Positions 8,787-16,992 of a stretch of 33,667 bases of DNA are shown piece by piece. Numbering within the stretch: the stretch's first letter is position 1; every line of letters begins with the position of its first letter. The notes beneath the pieces are model-generated. The model was not told where the DNA came from and made no database searches. It saw only the letters and a program-made list of their open reading frames with translations. Both the position numbers and the translations under genes were made by a program. This DNA is from an uncultured SAR324 cluster bacterium (GTDB lineage: Bacteria; SAR324; NAC60-12): assembly GCA_902513935.1 (NCBI GenBank), contig CABXOR010000014.1:1-33667 (forward strand), written 5' to 3'.

Positions 8787-10016
8787 ATGAGCAATGTATT
8801 GACCATGATACTGGCTGGAGGTGAAGGCGCCCGTCTGAAACCCTTGACAGCAGTGAGAACCAAGCCAGCAGTCCCTTTTGGCGGAAATTACAGAATTATC
8901 GATTTTGTGTTAAGTAATTTTGTAAACTCAGGTTTATTGAATATATTTGTCCTCACCCAGTTTAAGTCACATTCGCTCATGCAGCATTTGCGTGAAGGCT
9001 GGCGTTTTTCATCTGGAATTGTAAAACAGTTCATCGATCCTGTTCCGGCACAAATGCGGACCGGTAAAAAATGGTATGAAGGAACTGCAGACGCTATTTT
9101 TCAAAACATGAACTTGATTGATGATGAAGATCCGGACCAGGTTTGCATTTTTGGAGGAGATCATATTTACCGTATGGATATCCGACAGATGTTAAAATTT
9201 CACAGCAAGCGTCAGGCGGTTCTTACCGTGGCGGCTATTCCCGTGCCTGTTAAAGATGCACATCATTTCGGTATTATTGAAGTGGATGAAGAATGGCGGA
9301 TGGTTAGTTTTGAGGAAAAACCAAAAAGAAATCCAAAAACGATTCCGGGGGATTCTGATTATGTGCTGGCCTCAATGGGCAACTACATTTTTGAACGAAC
9401 TCCTCTGGTCAAAGAACTGAAGAGGGATGCAACTGATAAAAAATCAAGTCATGATTTTGGCAATGATATTTTGCCAAGAATGTTTCCTGATGGAAAAGTA
9501 TTTGTTTACAACTTCAGTCAAAATCATATTCCAGGAGCAGACGAAGAGGAAAAAGGTTACTGGAAGGATGTCGGCACACTCGATACATTTTGGGAAGCCA
9601 ATATGGATTTGGTGGGCTTACATCCTCATTTTAATCTCTACAATAAAAAATGGCCTGTGCTGACATATATTCCTCCTCTTCCTCCGGCAAAGTTTGTCCA
9701 TTTCAATGACTCTCGTACAGGACATGCTATTAATTCAATGATTGGTTCAGGTACTATCATCAGCGGGGCTCTTGTAGAAAATTCGGTGGTAGGCTACAGT
9801 GTCCGAGTTAACAGTTTTGCTCATGTTGAACACTCTGTTATCATGAACAATGTCGAAATTGGACGAGAGGCAAAAATAAGAAAGGCCATTATAGACAAAC
9901 ATGTACGCATAGCACCTGGTGCAAATATCGGGTATGATATTGATAAAGATAGAAAAAAATTTCAGATAACTGAAAACGGAATTGTAGTTATTCCAAAAGG
10001 AGCCAAAGTTGCCTGA
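8787..10016 (+). CDS. glgC: Glucose-1-phosphate adenylyltransferase (ADP-glucose pyrophosphorylase)
   Basis: Makes ADP-glucose and pyrophosphate from glucose-1-phosphate and ATP, the committed and usually allosterically controlled step of bacterial glycogen synthesis. The 409-residue protein starts MSNVLTMILAGGEGARLKPL, the nucleotidyltransferase signature, followed by RTKPAVPFGGNYRIIDF. It keeps the GGDHIYRMD metal/nucleotide motif, VSFEEKPK for sugar binding, and a C-terminal left-handed beta-helix of hexapeptide repeats. AAGGAG precedes the start. It overlaps glgA by eight bases, so the two proteins are translationally coupled. It is the first gene of glgC-glgA-pfp-barrel, all on the plus strand. 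Confidence 0.95.
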   Translation: MSNVLTMILAGGEGARLKPLTAVRTKPAVPFGGNYRIIDFVLSNFVNSGLLNIFVLTQFKSHSLMQHLREGWRFSSGIVKQFIDPVPAQMRTGKKWYEGTADAIFQNMNLIDDEDPDQVCIFGGDHIYRMDIRQMLKFHSKRQAVLTVAAIPVPVKDAHHFGIIEVDEEWRMVSFEEKPKRNPKTIPGDSDYVLASMGNYIFERTPLVKELKRDATDKKSSHDFGNDILPRMFPDGKVFVYNFSQNHIPGADEEEKGYWKDVGTLDTFWEANMDLVGLHPHFNLYNKKWPVLTYIPPLPPAKFVHFNDSRTGHAINSMIGSGTIISGALVENSVVGYSVRVNSFAHVEHSVIMNNVEIGREAKIRKAIIDKHVRIAPGANIGYDIDKDRKKFQITENGIVVIPKGAKVA

Positions 10017-11487
10017 ACGGCTCAGAATTATTTTTGCGGCATCCGAAGTTGAAGGTTTTTCCAAAAGCGGAGGACTTGCTGATGTAGCACGGGCGTTGCC
10101 TTTGCATTTAAAATCCATGGGACATGATGTCCGGATAGTTACGCCGCTTTACCGCTTAATCCCCGAAAACCATAAAACTGAAACGATCATTCCTGCGCTT
10201 GGTGTACCGCTGGGAAGTGAAGAAAGTTTGTGTGCAGTACGTCAACTTGAAATGGAAGGTGTAGTAGACGGTAAAAGAATAAGTGTTCCTGTTTATTTTA
10301 TTGAACACGATCACTACTTTTTCAGAAGTGGATATTACGATGACGGTCTGCACGAATATCCTGACAATGCAGCACGGTTTGGTCTTTTCTCAAAAGCAGT
10401 TTTGCAGCTTTGCAGGGCATTGGAATGGTTCCCGGAAATTTTTCATGCAAATGACTGGCACACAGCTCTTTTGCCGTTTTATCTAAGACAGTCTCAGCAG
10501 GAAACTGACGAATTCAAACAAAGTGGTTCTGTTCTGACCATCCACAATGCCGGATATCAGGGTAATGCTCCCGGAACTTTCAGGAACTCCCTTGAAATTC
10601 CCCTGGATTATTTTGTTGCGGAATTGTTTGAAGACCACAATCAATTGAATTTACTCAAAGGCGGTATTTATTTTGCCGATCAGGTAAACACGGTCAGCCC
10701 GGGATATGCGGAAGAATTGAGAACTCAACTTGGCAGTCACGGTCTGCACGAAATATACGCTAGAAAAGGAGAAAACTTTTCAGGAATTCTGAACGGTTGT
10801 GATTATGATAAATGGAATCCGGAAACCGATTCTCATTTGCCTGCATGTTTTAGTGCAACTGATTTAAAGGGAAAAAAGCAGTGCAAAAAAAAACTGCAGG
10901 AGATTGTTAGTCTGCCTGAGTTACCGGATGTTCCTGTAATCGGCATGGTCAGCCGCTTAACCTGGCAAAAAGGTTTTGAATATCTGCTTCCCGCTTTGCC
11001 GCAAATTTTAAGTTTGGAAGTGCAGGTGATAGTTCTGGGAAGTGGTGAGCCTTTGATTGCAAATGCTTTTGACAAGTTGCAGCATAAGTTTCCGACAAAA
11101 CTTGGCTGGTATAATGGTTACAATAATGAATTGGCACACTTGATTGAAGCAGGCAGCGATATGTTTCTGATGCCCTCGCTGTATGAACCATGTGGATTGA
11201 ATCAAATGTACAGCTTGCGTTATGGTACTCTTCCGATCGTAAGAAGAGTCGGTGGTTTGAAAGACTCTGTTATTCAGTTTGACGAAAAACTGGAAACTGG
11301 TAACGGATTCATTTTTGATGATCCAGATTCAGACGCTTTAAGTGAGGAGGTTGAATTGGCTGTGACTGTTTTCTATAATAATCCAAGGCGATTCAAAAAA
11401 ATGATGGACAATGCCATGAAACAGCGATTTGCCTGGAAAACGGCGGCAGAAGAATATGTGGCTCTTTATCGAAAAACATTAAATTAA
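10009..11487 (+). CDS. glgA: Glycogen synthase, ADP-glucose type
   Basis: A GT5 glycosyltransferase that transfers glucose from ADP-glucose to the growing alpha-1,4-glucan. At 492 residues it has normal length. The N-terminal loop FSKSGGLADVARAL (about 17-30) is the K-x-G-G-L ADP-glucose site. The domains carry FHANDWHTAL, IGMVSRLTWQKGFEYL, and the C-terminal EPCGLNQMYSLRYGTLP motif with the catalytic glutamate. Translation starts at a TTG (10009-10011), chosen because AAGGAG lies seven bases upstream inside the end of glgC and the N-terminus then matches the family. The overlap with glgC implies coupled expression. Confidence 0.95.
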   Translation: MPERLRIIFAASEVEGFSKSGGLADVARALPLHLKSMGHDVRIVTPLYRLIPENHKTETIIPALGVPLGSEESLCAVRQLEMEGVVDGKRISVPVYFIEHDHYFFRSGYYDDGLHEYPDNAARFGLFSKAVLQLCRALEWFPEIFHANDWHTALLPFYLRQSQQETDEFKQSGSVLTIHNAGYQGNAPGTFRNSLEIPLDYFVAELFEDHNQLNLLKGGIYFADQVNTVSPGYAEELRTQLGSHGLHEIYARKGENFSGILNGCDYDKWNPETDSHLPACFSATDLKGKKQCKKKLQEIVSLPELPDVPVIGMVSRLTWQKGFEYLLPALPQILSLEVQVIVLGSGEPLIANAFDKLQHKFPTKLGWYNGYNNELAHLIEAGSDMFLMPSLYEPCGLNQMYSLRYGTLPIVRRVGGLKDSVIQFDEKLETGNGFIFDDPDSDALSEEVELAVTVFYNNPRRFKKMMDNAMKQRFAWKTAAEEYVALYRKTLN

Positions 11488-11496
11488 TAGAGGAAT

Positions 11497-12690
11497 ATGT
11501 CAAAAATTAAAGGCACTATTGCAATACTGACGGGCGGCGGAGATGTTCCCGGACTTAATCCGGCTATTCGTGCAGCAACTATCCGTGCCAATCGAAATGG
11601 TTACAGAGTTGTCGGTCTTCGAAACGGCTGGGAGGGCATTATGAAGATTGACCGCACAAAGACTCTGGAAAATCAAGAGTACTGTCAGATCCTGACAGAA
11701 CAAAATGTGCAGAAAATAGCACGAACCGGTGGGACCTTTCTGCACACATCTCGCACCAAACCAAGTAAAGTTGTCAAAGAAAAGGTCCCTGAAGCTTTAC
11801 GGGAAAAATATAATGCGGATGAAAATGATTTGACTGATGAAATCATCAAAAATCTGGAGTACCTGGGGATCGAATATCTGGTCCCGATTGGAGGTGATGA
11901 TACTCTCAGTTACGGTTTGCGGCTGCATGAGGCGGGTGTTCGTTGTGTAGGGATTCCCAAGACAATGGATAACGATGTTCCAGGTACGGATTATTGCATT
12001 GGTTTCAGCACCTGTGTAACCCGTACTATTGAATTCTCTCACCAACTGCGTACCTGTGCTGGCTCTCATGAAAGGCTGCTGGTCATTGAAGTGATGGGGC
12101 GTTATGCGGGATATACTGCCTTGGTTCCAGCAATGGCAGGAGCATCTGACCGTTGTGTGATTCCGGAATTTGAATTTGATATTGATCGCTTGACGGAATT
12201 AATGGTTAAAGACAGACGCGACAACGAAAGCAATTATTCGGTAGTGCTGGTTTCAGAAGGAGCGATGTTTGGAGGCGCGGAAATGATTTTTTCAAATCAG
12301 GAAACTGATCCCTATGGTCACAAAAAACTCGGTGGAATCGGCGATATGGTTTGTGCGGAACTGATGGCACGTGCTCCGAAATACATCAAGGGAGAAACGA
12401 TTCACACGATCAATCAAAGAATGAGTTACATGACCCGTTCCGGACAGCCGGATGCAATTGACTCCATTGTACCGATGGTTTACGGTAACCTGGCGATGGA
12501 TCTGATAATGGAAGGAAAAAGCGGCAGAATGGTTTGCTTAAAAAATGGGCGGTACGATCATATACCATTTGAAGTGGTGACTGAATATGAGAAAAAAATT
12601 AACGTGGAACGTTTTTATGACACAGAACGTTATCGTCCGTTTTATCATAACTGCATGGGCATGCCGCAGTTTATTATGACTTCAGATTAA
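11497..12690 (+). CDS. pfp: Phosphofructokinase, predicted pyrophosphate-dependent
   Basis: Interconverts fructose-6-phosphate and fructose-1,6-bisphosphate. The 397-residue protein has the family loops LTGGGDVPGLNPAIRA (11-26), PIGGDDTLSYG (130-140) and GIPKTMDNDVPGTD (152-165) with the catalytic aspartates. Two residues point to pyrophosphate rather than ATP as phosphoryl donor: the second Asp of GGDD (ATP enzymes have GGDG) and Lys155 of PKTMDND (ATP enzymes have PGTIDND). This is a sequence-based prediction. The reaction would be reversible, so the enzyme could work in glycolysis and gluconeogenesis. It starts nine bases after glgA behind GAGG, tying glycogen storage to hexose-phosphate flux. 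Confidence 0.9.
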   Translation: MSKIKGTIAILTGGGDVPGLNPAIRAATIRANRNGYRVVGLRNGWEGIMKIDRTKTLENQEYCQILTEQNVQKIARTGGTFLHTSRTKPSKVVKEKVPEALREKYNADENDLTDEIIKNLEYLGIEYLVPIGGDDTLSYGLRLHEAGVRCVGIPKTMDNDVPGTDYCIGFSTCVTRTIEFSHQLRTCAGSHERLLVIEVMGRYAGYTALVPAMAGASDRCVIPEFEFDIDRLTELMVKDRRDNESNYSVVLVSEGAMFGGAEMIFSNQETDPYGHKKLGGIGDMVCAELMARAPKYIKGETIHTINQRMSYMTRSGQPDAIDSIVPMVYGNLAMDLIMEGKSGRMVCLKNGRYDHIPFEVVTEYEKKINVERFYDTERYRPFYHNCMGMPQFIMTSD

Positions 12691-12709
12691 AATTGTTAAT
12701 TGCTGATAA

Positions 12710-13963
12710 ATGTATCATCTGTTTCACAGAGGCGTGCTTGTCCTGTTGCTTTTTTTTACCTGGACAACTTCTGCTCATGCTTTGCTTTTTGAAAGACGAA
12801 AAACTTTTGATTCTGAAATATCCTGGTTTGTTTATCCTGTAGTTGGAAGCATTCCTGGAGTACAGGATTTTTATGGTCTTGGTGGAACTGTTTCCGGAAT
12901 TGGCGGAAGCGAGTCTGATGTTACTGCAGTCAGTCTCAGAGGTAAAGCGAAATATTTCGATGATGATTTTCAGATAGATATCCTTTCGATTTTCGATATT
13001 CCACTTTTTACAGAACACCTTACCTTCACCTGGTTTTCAACAAAAATCCGCAACGCCGGCTGGCCGGAAGGCCAACGGGGAATAGATTCTGACCCGGACA
13101 GCATGTATTATCTCCTGGCCACCAGCGTAGAAGCTTCCGGAGGAGAACTTTCTGTAAATATTTTAGATAATCAGCTGGAGGCATATTACGCCTATTCTGA
13201 TGCTGCAGTGAAACCATACGGATTAGTTGATCCAAACGGTACATTTTACAATGCACAGAATGCAGGAATTATCAAAAGTCCAAGGGGCTACCGCTATGGG
13301 CTGTATCTTGATGATACGGATAATCGACGCGATCCAAGAATTGGCTACCGTTTTCAGTATGAAAAATGGGGGCAGCCATCTTCCAGAGCAGGTAATTCAG
13401 AATATTATCAGGAAGATTATAATCTTACCGGTTATATTCCTGTGTTGGCTGAAGACAAAGGTGTTCTGGTTTTGAACCAGTTTTTTGGTTCTTCGACTGT
13501 GTTGAAAAAAGGCACGGTTGATCAAAGTCTATATATCTGTGATGACATAGCAAAACCCGGATGTCAAGCAATTCTCAATGAACTTTATGCCCGCCAGGTT
13601 GCCGAAGCTGAAAACGGTAAGGCAACGTCACTTGGCGGTACCAACCGCTTGCGGGGCTATCGAACAAACCGCTTTTATGACAGCTACACAAATTTCCGGG
13701 GTGTGGAATTCCGCTGGTATGTGCATGAAGCGCAGAATGCCTTCAACTATATTCTGGAAAAAGGGACATTTGCGGGACTTCAGTTGGCCTTCTTCTATGA
13801 AGAGGGAACAGTCTCTCCGGATAAGGGCAGCTTGTGGAAAAATATGCGTTCGTCTTATGGTGCAGGTACTAGATTCCTTTTTAATACGATTATTGTCCGT
13901 ATAGATCGGGGCTTCGGAGAGGAAGGCGGACAGACCACATTTTTTGTCGGCTATCCTTTTTAG
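12710..13963 (+). CDS. Omp85-family outer-membrane barrel without POTRA domains
   Basis: A 417-residue exported protein. The signal peptide is about residues 1-24, with a hydrophobic VLVLLLFFTW core and an AHA cleavage site. The mature part is beta-rich and ends in aromatic Phe. It carries the surface-antigen (Bac_surface_Ag) signatures DDTDNRRDPRIGYR (201-214) and LGGTNRLRGYRTNRF (308-322), the latter holding the conserved RGY/RGF barrel motif. Periplasmic POTRA repeats seen in BamA or TamA are absent, so a role in assembly is doubtful; an outer-membrane barrel of unknown substrate is the safe call. It begins 19 bp after pfp without a clear ribosome site, so it may ride on the glycogen operon. 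Its last third is duplicated downstream. Confidence 0.8.
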   Translation: MYHLFHRGVLVLLLFFTWTTSAHALLFERRKTFDSEISWFVYPVVGSIPGVQDFYGLGGTVSGIGGSESDVTAVSLRGKAKYFDDDFQIDILSIFDIPLFTEHLTFTWFSTKIRNAGWPEGQRGIDSDPDSMYYLLATSVEASGGELSVNILDNQLEAYYAYSDAAVKPYGLVDPNGTFYNAQNAGIIKSPRGYRYGLYLDDTDNRRDPRIGYRFQYEKWGQPSSRAGNSEYYQEDYNLTGYIPVLAEDKGVLVLNQFFGSSTVLKKGTVDQSLYICDDIAKPGCQAILNELYARQVAEAENGKATSLGGTNRLRGYRTNRFYDSYTNFRGVEFRWYVHEAQNAFNYILEKGTFAGLQLAFFYEEGTVSPDKGSLWKNMRSSYGAGTRFLFNTIIVRIDRGFGEEGGQTTFFVGYPF

Positions 13964-14029
13964 TTGTGATCATAGATCATTAATCAAAAAACTTTGTATC
14001 ATCTATTCGGAAATTTACATTAATCCAAA
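13485..14029. repeat. Direct repeat copy 1 (3' part of the barrel gene and spacer)
   Basis: This stretch recurs downstream in two parts. Bases 13485-13520 reappear at 14040-14075, and 13521-14029 reappear at 16424-16932. The only difference I saw is C13529 versus T16432. The repeat covers barrel residues 259-417, the stop and about 66 bp of downstream DNA, and ends sharply at 'ccaaa' in both copies. Confidence 0.9.
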
Positions 14030-14039
14030 TAAGTTTTGA

Positions 14040-14075
14040 TTGGTTCTTCGACTGTGTTGAAAAAAGGCACGGTTG
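14040..14075 (+). pseudogene. Barrel gene duplicate, left fragment (residues 259-270)
   Basis: Thirty-six bases repeat 13485-13520 exactly and encode barrel residues FGSSTVLKKGTV. The match ends abruptly after 'ggcacggttg'. Foreign DNA begins at 14076, and the next barrel base (equivalent to 13521) is found at 16424. Confidence 0.85.
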
Positions 14076-16423
14076 TCTCGAAGAGGCTTTCAGGGGCAAT
14101 GACCACACTGGCGCACTCGCTCTGTGAACCCACCTTTCCGGGGTTCTGAATAGTTAACCTTGGTATAAAAACCATAATGCAGTTTATAGTATTAATTAGT
14201 ATTGCAGGATTGTGTATTTTATTTACACGCATATTTAAAGTTAGAATAGAACTAACTCCAATAATTGTAATTTCATCTATCATATCGTTTTTATATCTTT
14301 GTGCTTTAATTCAAAATTTGAATTTTGGAGTATATTTCATTTTTTTATTAGGAATATTTTCAATCCTGTCATCACCATTATATTTGCCTAAATCAAAAAA
14401 AGATAAATATGCTAATTATTTCACCCCAGGGTTTACTATTTCCATGGTTATTGTGCTTTATTTTTCAGTTTTGGCGTTAAACTTTCAAATGCTTGCATGG
14501 GATGAATTTGGACACTGGGGTCCACGTGCTAAATTTGTCTACATGAATGAGGGATTCATAAAAGAATCAGATAATTTAAACTTAAAATCTTATCCTCTTG
14601 GAGGTGCTTTATTTTATTATTTATTTTATACATTCTCAGGAGGGTACTCAGAATCAATAACATATTTTTCACAGAATTTATTGCTGATGTTTCCTTTAAT
14701 AACACTTTTGATTAATACACATTGGAGAACATGGGAAAAAACAGTTATTTCATTTTTTCTGATAATTTGTGTTTTATTTGTTTTTGGTGTAAGAGTAGGG
14801 CCAGCCGGAAGTATTTATATGGATAAAGCAGTTGGAATTTTTTTTGGAGGAGCTATTGTATTTTATTTAAACTCTGAAAGAAAATATAAAGATATACTTT
14901 TATTGATTCCAGTAATGTTTTGTCTAATTCAATTTAAACTTGGACTCATGCCTTTTGTAATAGCTGTCGTTACATTAATATTTATTGATCAATCATTAAT
15001 ATGTATTATTAATAGAAATTCAAGTAATCATCTTAATAACTATTTCAAAGCAATTTCATCTTTACTATTTCTATTGTTTTGTGGTATTGCCTCAAAATTT
15101 AGCTGGGAATATTACTTAAAAACGATAAACATTTCTTTGTTTTCTTTTGCTAAAATTAATCATACATTTGAGGAAATAATCACAGCTTTTATACCGGATA
15201 AATCCAGTACTCATCATCAATTGGTCATAAATAATTTTTATGACCAATTGTTTGAAGATGAATTTTTACTGAATACAGAACCTCTTAATTTTATTTTGCA
15301 ATACCTGCCTATAGATTTCATTTTGAATGCGTCTCCAATACAATTTACTATTAACATTTTTTTAATAATCAGCTTAATGTTTTTTTTAAATAAAGAAAAA
15401 TTATTCAGAAAAGACTTAATTTCAATTAATTTAATTCTAATACTAGGGTATATTGTTTATTTATTCGGAATTTTAATTTTATACATGTTTAATGTTGGGC
15501 ACTATGAGGGTCCAAGATTAGAATCCTTTTCGAGATATCTAAGCATTTATCAAATTGGCTGGATTCTTGTTGTTGTAAACTTATTTATTAGATCATTGAA
15601 CGGAGTAAAATTACGTTATCATAATTTTTTTTCATATATCTTTGTTTCGCTTGCTATTTTGGGTTTAGTATCTGGCCCTATAATAAAATGGTACAGAGAT
15701 AATAAGACATCTCATGGAATGTACCTTGATTCTGTTTCACATCAAAAAATAAATAAATTTACTCAACTTGTAGAAGATCTGACAAATGAAAACGACTCTA
15801 TTCATGTGATATGGCAGAGTGGAAATGGTCTTGAAAAGCGTATGATTGCTTATGATTTAACTCCACGAAGAGTTGTTGGTGGATCTTATGGTACTCCCTA
15901 TGATGAGGGAGACGTTTGGACCTCAAATTTATCAGTTGAGGCTTTTTCAAATCAAATCAAAGGATCAAATTATTTGCTTTTGGGTTATACCGATGAAAAA
16001 TTTTGGAAACAATACGGTTCTCTTTTCCCTAAACCGATAGATAACTTAGAGCCATTAACTATCTACAATATCTGTAAAGGTGATTTTTTTGCTAGTTTCA
16101 GCAAACCGGGCTGCAAGCTTTCGGAAGAGAAAGCGTATTTGTTTAAAATAATAAACGAAAATAATGAACTATTTCTTAAAAATATAAGGGGCTGAAGCTA
16201 AAATGGCACTTGATAAATACTTGGCTTTGCGACCGAATTTAAAAACCCGGGAAGACTATCGAAATAGTTTTATCACGAATTCTGTGCTTGCTGATACGAT
16301 CATCGAAGCTGAAGTATTTACGAAAAATGGTGCATGGATCGATAAATTTGTAGGAGACGAAGCTATTGGACTTTTTATACCTGGATTTGCTGGAAAAGAT
16401 TATCCATATTTAGCGATCAAATT
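14076..16423. other. 2348-bp AT-rich insert within the duplicated barrel gene
   Basis: This DNA separates the two parts of barrel copy 2 at exactly the point between equivalents of bases 13520 and 13521. Its first 80 bp are GC-richer, do not match their neighbours and hold no recognised gene. The rest is strikingly AT-rich and carries a membrane protein gene and a cyclase fragment. No terminal inverted repeats, transposase or target duplication were seen. At the right end 'gatcaaattatcaaag' has two ATCAAA motifs, suggesting joining at microhomology. Confidence 0.75.
14177..16195 (+). CDS. Polytopic membrane protein, possibly GT-C-like glycosyltransferase
   Basis: Not assigned to a named family. 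The 672-residue protein has about a dozen hydrophobic segments spread over residues 1-510 and a soluble C-terminal domain of about 150 residues. The loop after the early membrane helices contains MLAWDEFGHWGPRAKFVYM, and a later one GPAGSIYMDKAVG. An acidic pair in the first large outer loop is typical of GT-C lipid-linked-sugar glycosyltransferases, so a cell-surface glycan role is possible but unproven. Base composition is far more AT-rich than adjacent genes, with many ATA and TTA codons, which indicates recent acquisition. No strong ribosome site precedes the ATG. It lies wholly inside the insert. Confidence 0.7.
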   Translation: MQFIVLISIAGLCILFTRIFKVRIELTPIIVISSIISFLYLCALIQNLNFGVYFIFLLGIFSILSSPLYLPKSKKDKYANYFTPGFTISMVIVLYFSVLALNFQMLAWDEFGHWGPRAKFVYMNEGFIKESDNLNLKSYPLGGALFYYLFYTFSGGYSESITYFSQNLLLMFPLITLLINTHWRTWEKTVISFFLIICVLFVFGVRVGPAGSIYMDKAVGIFFGGAIVFYLNSERKYKDILLLIPVMFCLIQFKLGLMPFVIAVVTLIFIDQSLICIINRNSSNHLNNYFKAISSLLFLLFCGIASKFSWEYYLKTINISLFSFAKINHTFEEIITAFIPDKSSTHHQLVINNFYDQLFEDEFLLNTEPLNFILQYLPIDFILNASPIQFTINIFLIISLMFFLNKEKLFRKDLISINLILILGYIVYLFGILILYMFNVGHYEGPRLESFSRYLSIYQIGWILVVVNLFIRSLNGVKLRYHNFFSYIFVSLAILGLVSGPIIKWYRDNKTSHGMYLDSVSHQKINKFTQLVEDLTNENDSIHVIWQSGNGLEKRMIAYDLTPRRVVGGSYGTPYDEGDVWTSNLSVEAFSNQIKGSNYLLLGYTDEKFWKQYGSLFPKPIDNLEPLTIYNICKGDFFASFSKPGCKLSEEKAYLFKIINENNELFLKNIRG

Positions 16424-16445
16424 ATCAAAGTTTATATATCTGTGA
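16203..16445 (+). pseudogene. Fragment of a class III adenylate/guanylate cyclase-like gene
   Basis: An 80-codon frame that starts seven bases after the membrane protein gene. Residues NGAWIDKFVGDEAIGLFIPG match the 'vDKlvGDEvmalF' core of class III nucleotide cyclase domains, the strand that carries the second metal-binding aspartate. The preceding 'FaDl.gFt' metal motif and everything after GKDYPYLAIK are missing. The frame runs into barrel copy 2 at about 16424, so its last residues are not native. It is a remnant truncated at both ends and cannot be catalytic. Family assignment rests on one motif. Confidence 0.45.
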
Positions 16446-16932
16446 TGACATAGCAAAACCCGGATGTCAAGCAATTCTCAATGAACTTTATGCCCGCCAG
16501 GTTGCCGAAGCTGAAAACGGTAAGGCAACGTCACTTGGCGGTACCAACCGCTTGCGGGGCTATCGAACAAACCGCTTTTATGACAGCTACACAAATTTCC
16601 GGGGTGTGGAATTCCGCTGGTATGTGCATGAAGCGCAGAATGCCTTCAACTATATTCTGGAAAAAGGGACATTTGCGGGACTTCAGTTGGCCTTCTTCTA
16701 TGAAGAGGGAACAGTCTCTCCGGATAAGGGCAGCTTGTGGAAAAATATGCGTTCGTCTTATGGTGCAGGTACTAGATTCCTTTTTAATACGATTATTGTC
16801 CGTATAGATCGGGGCTTCGGAGAGGAAGGCGGACAGACCACATTTTTTGTCGGCTATCCTTTTTAGTTGTGATCATAGATCATTAATCAAAAAACTTTGT
16901 ATCATCTATTCGGAAATTTACATTAATCCAAA
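16424..16932 (+). pseudogene. Barrel gene duplicate, right fragment (residues 271-417)
   Basis: This matches 13521-14029 with one visible substitution and keeps the original frame to the stop at 16864-16866. It lacks a start, signal peptide and first 270 residues, so it cannot be exported or expressed as it stands. The near identity of coding and spacer sequence alike points to a very recent duplication, gene conversion, or an assembly artefact. Confidence 0.88.
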
Positions 16933-16992
16933 ATGAGCTTGGAATTGTATCTGATTCATAACATTTAAATCTATCGAATCGAATTTTGAAAA

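Noticed and set aside
14076..16423. Insertion sequence or transposon
   Set aside because: No transposase, no terminal inverted repeats and no target duplication are visible; joining by recombination or microhomology explains the ends better.
16481..16807. 108-codon frame identical to one at 13578-13904
   Set aside because: Both are the same out-of-frame shadow of the duplicated barrel sequence, identical because the DNA is identical.
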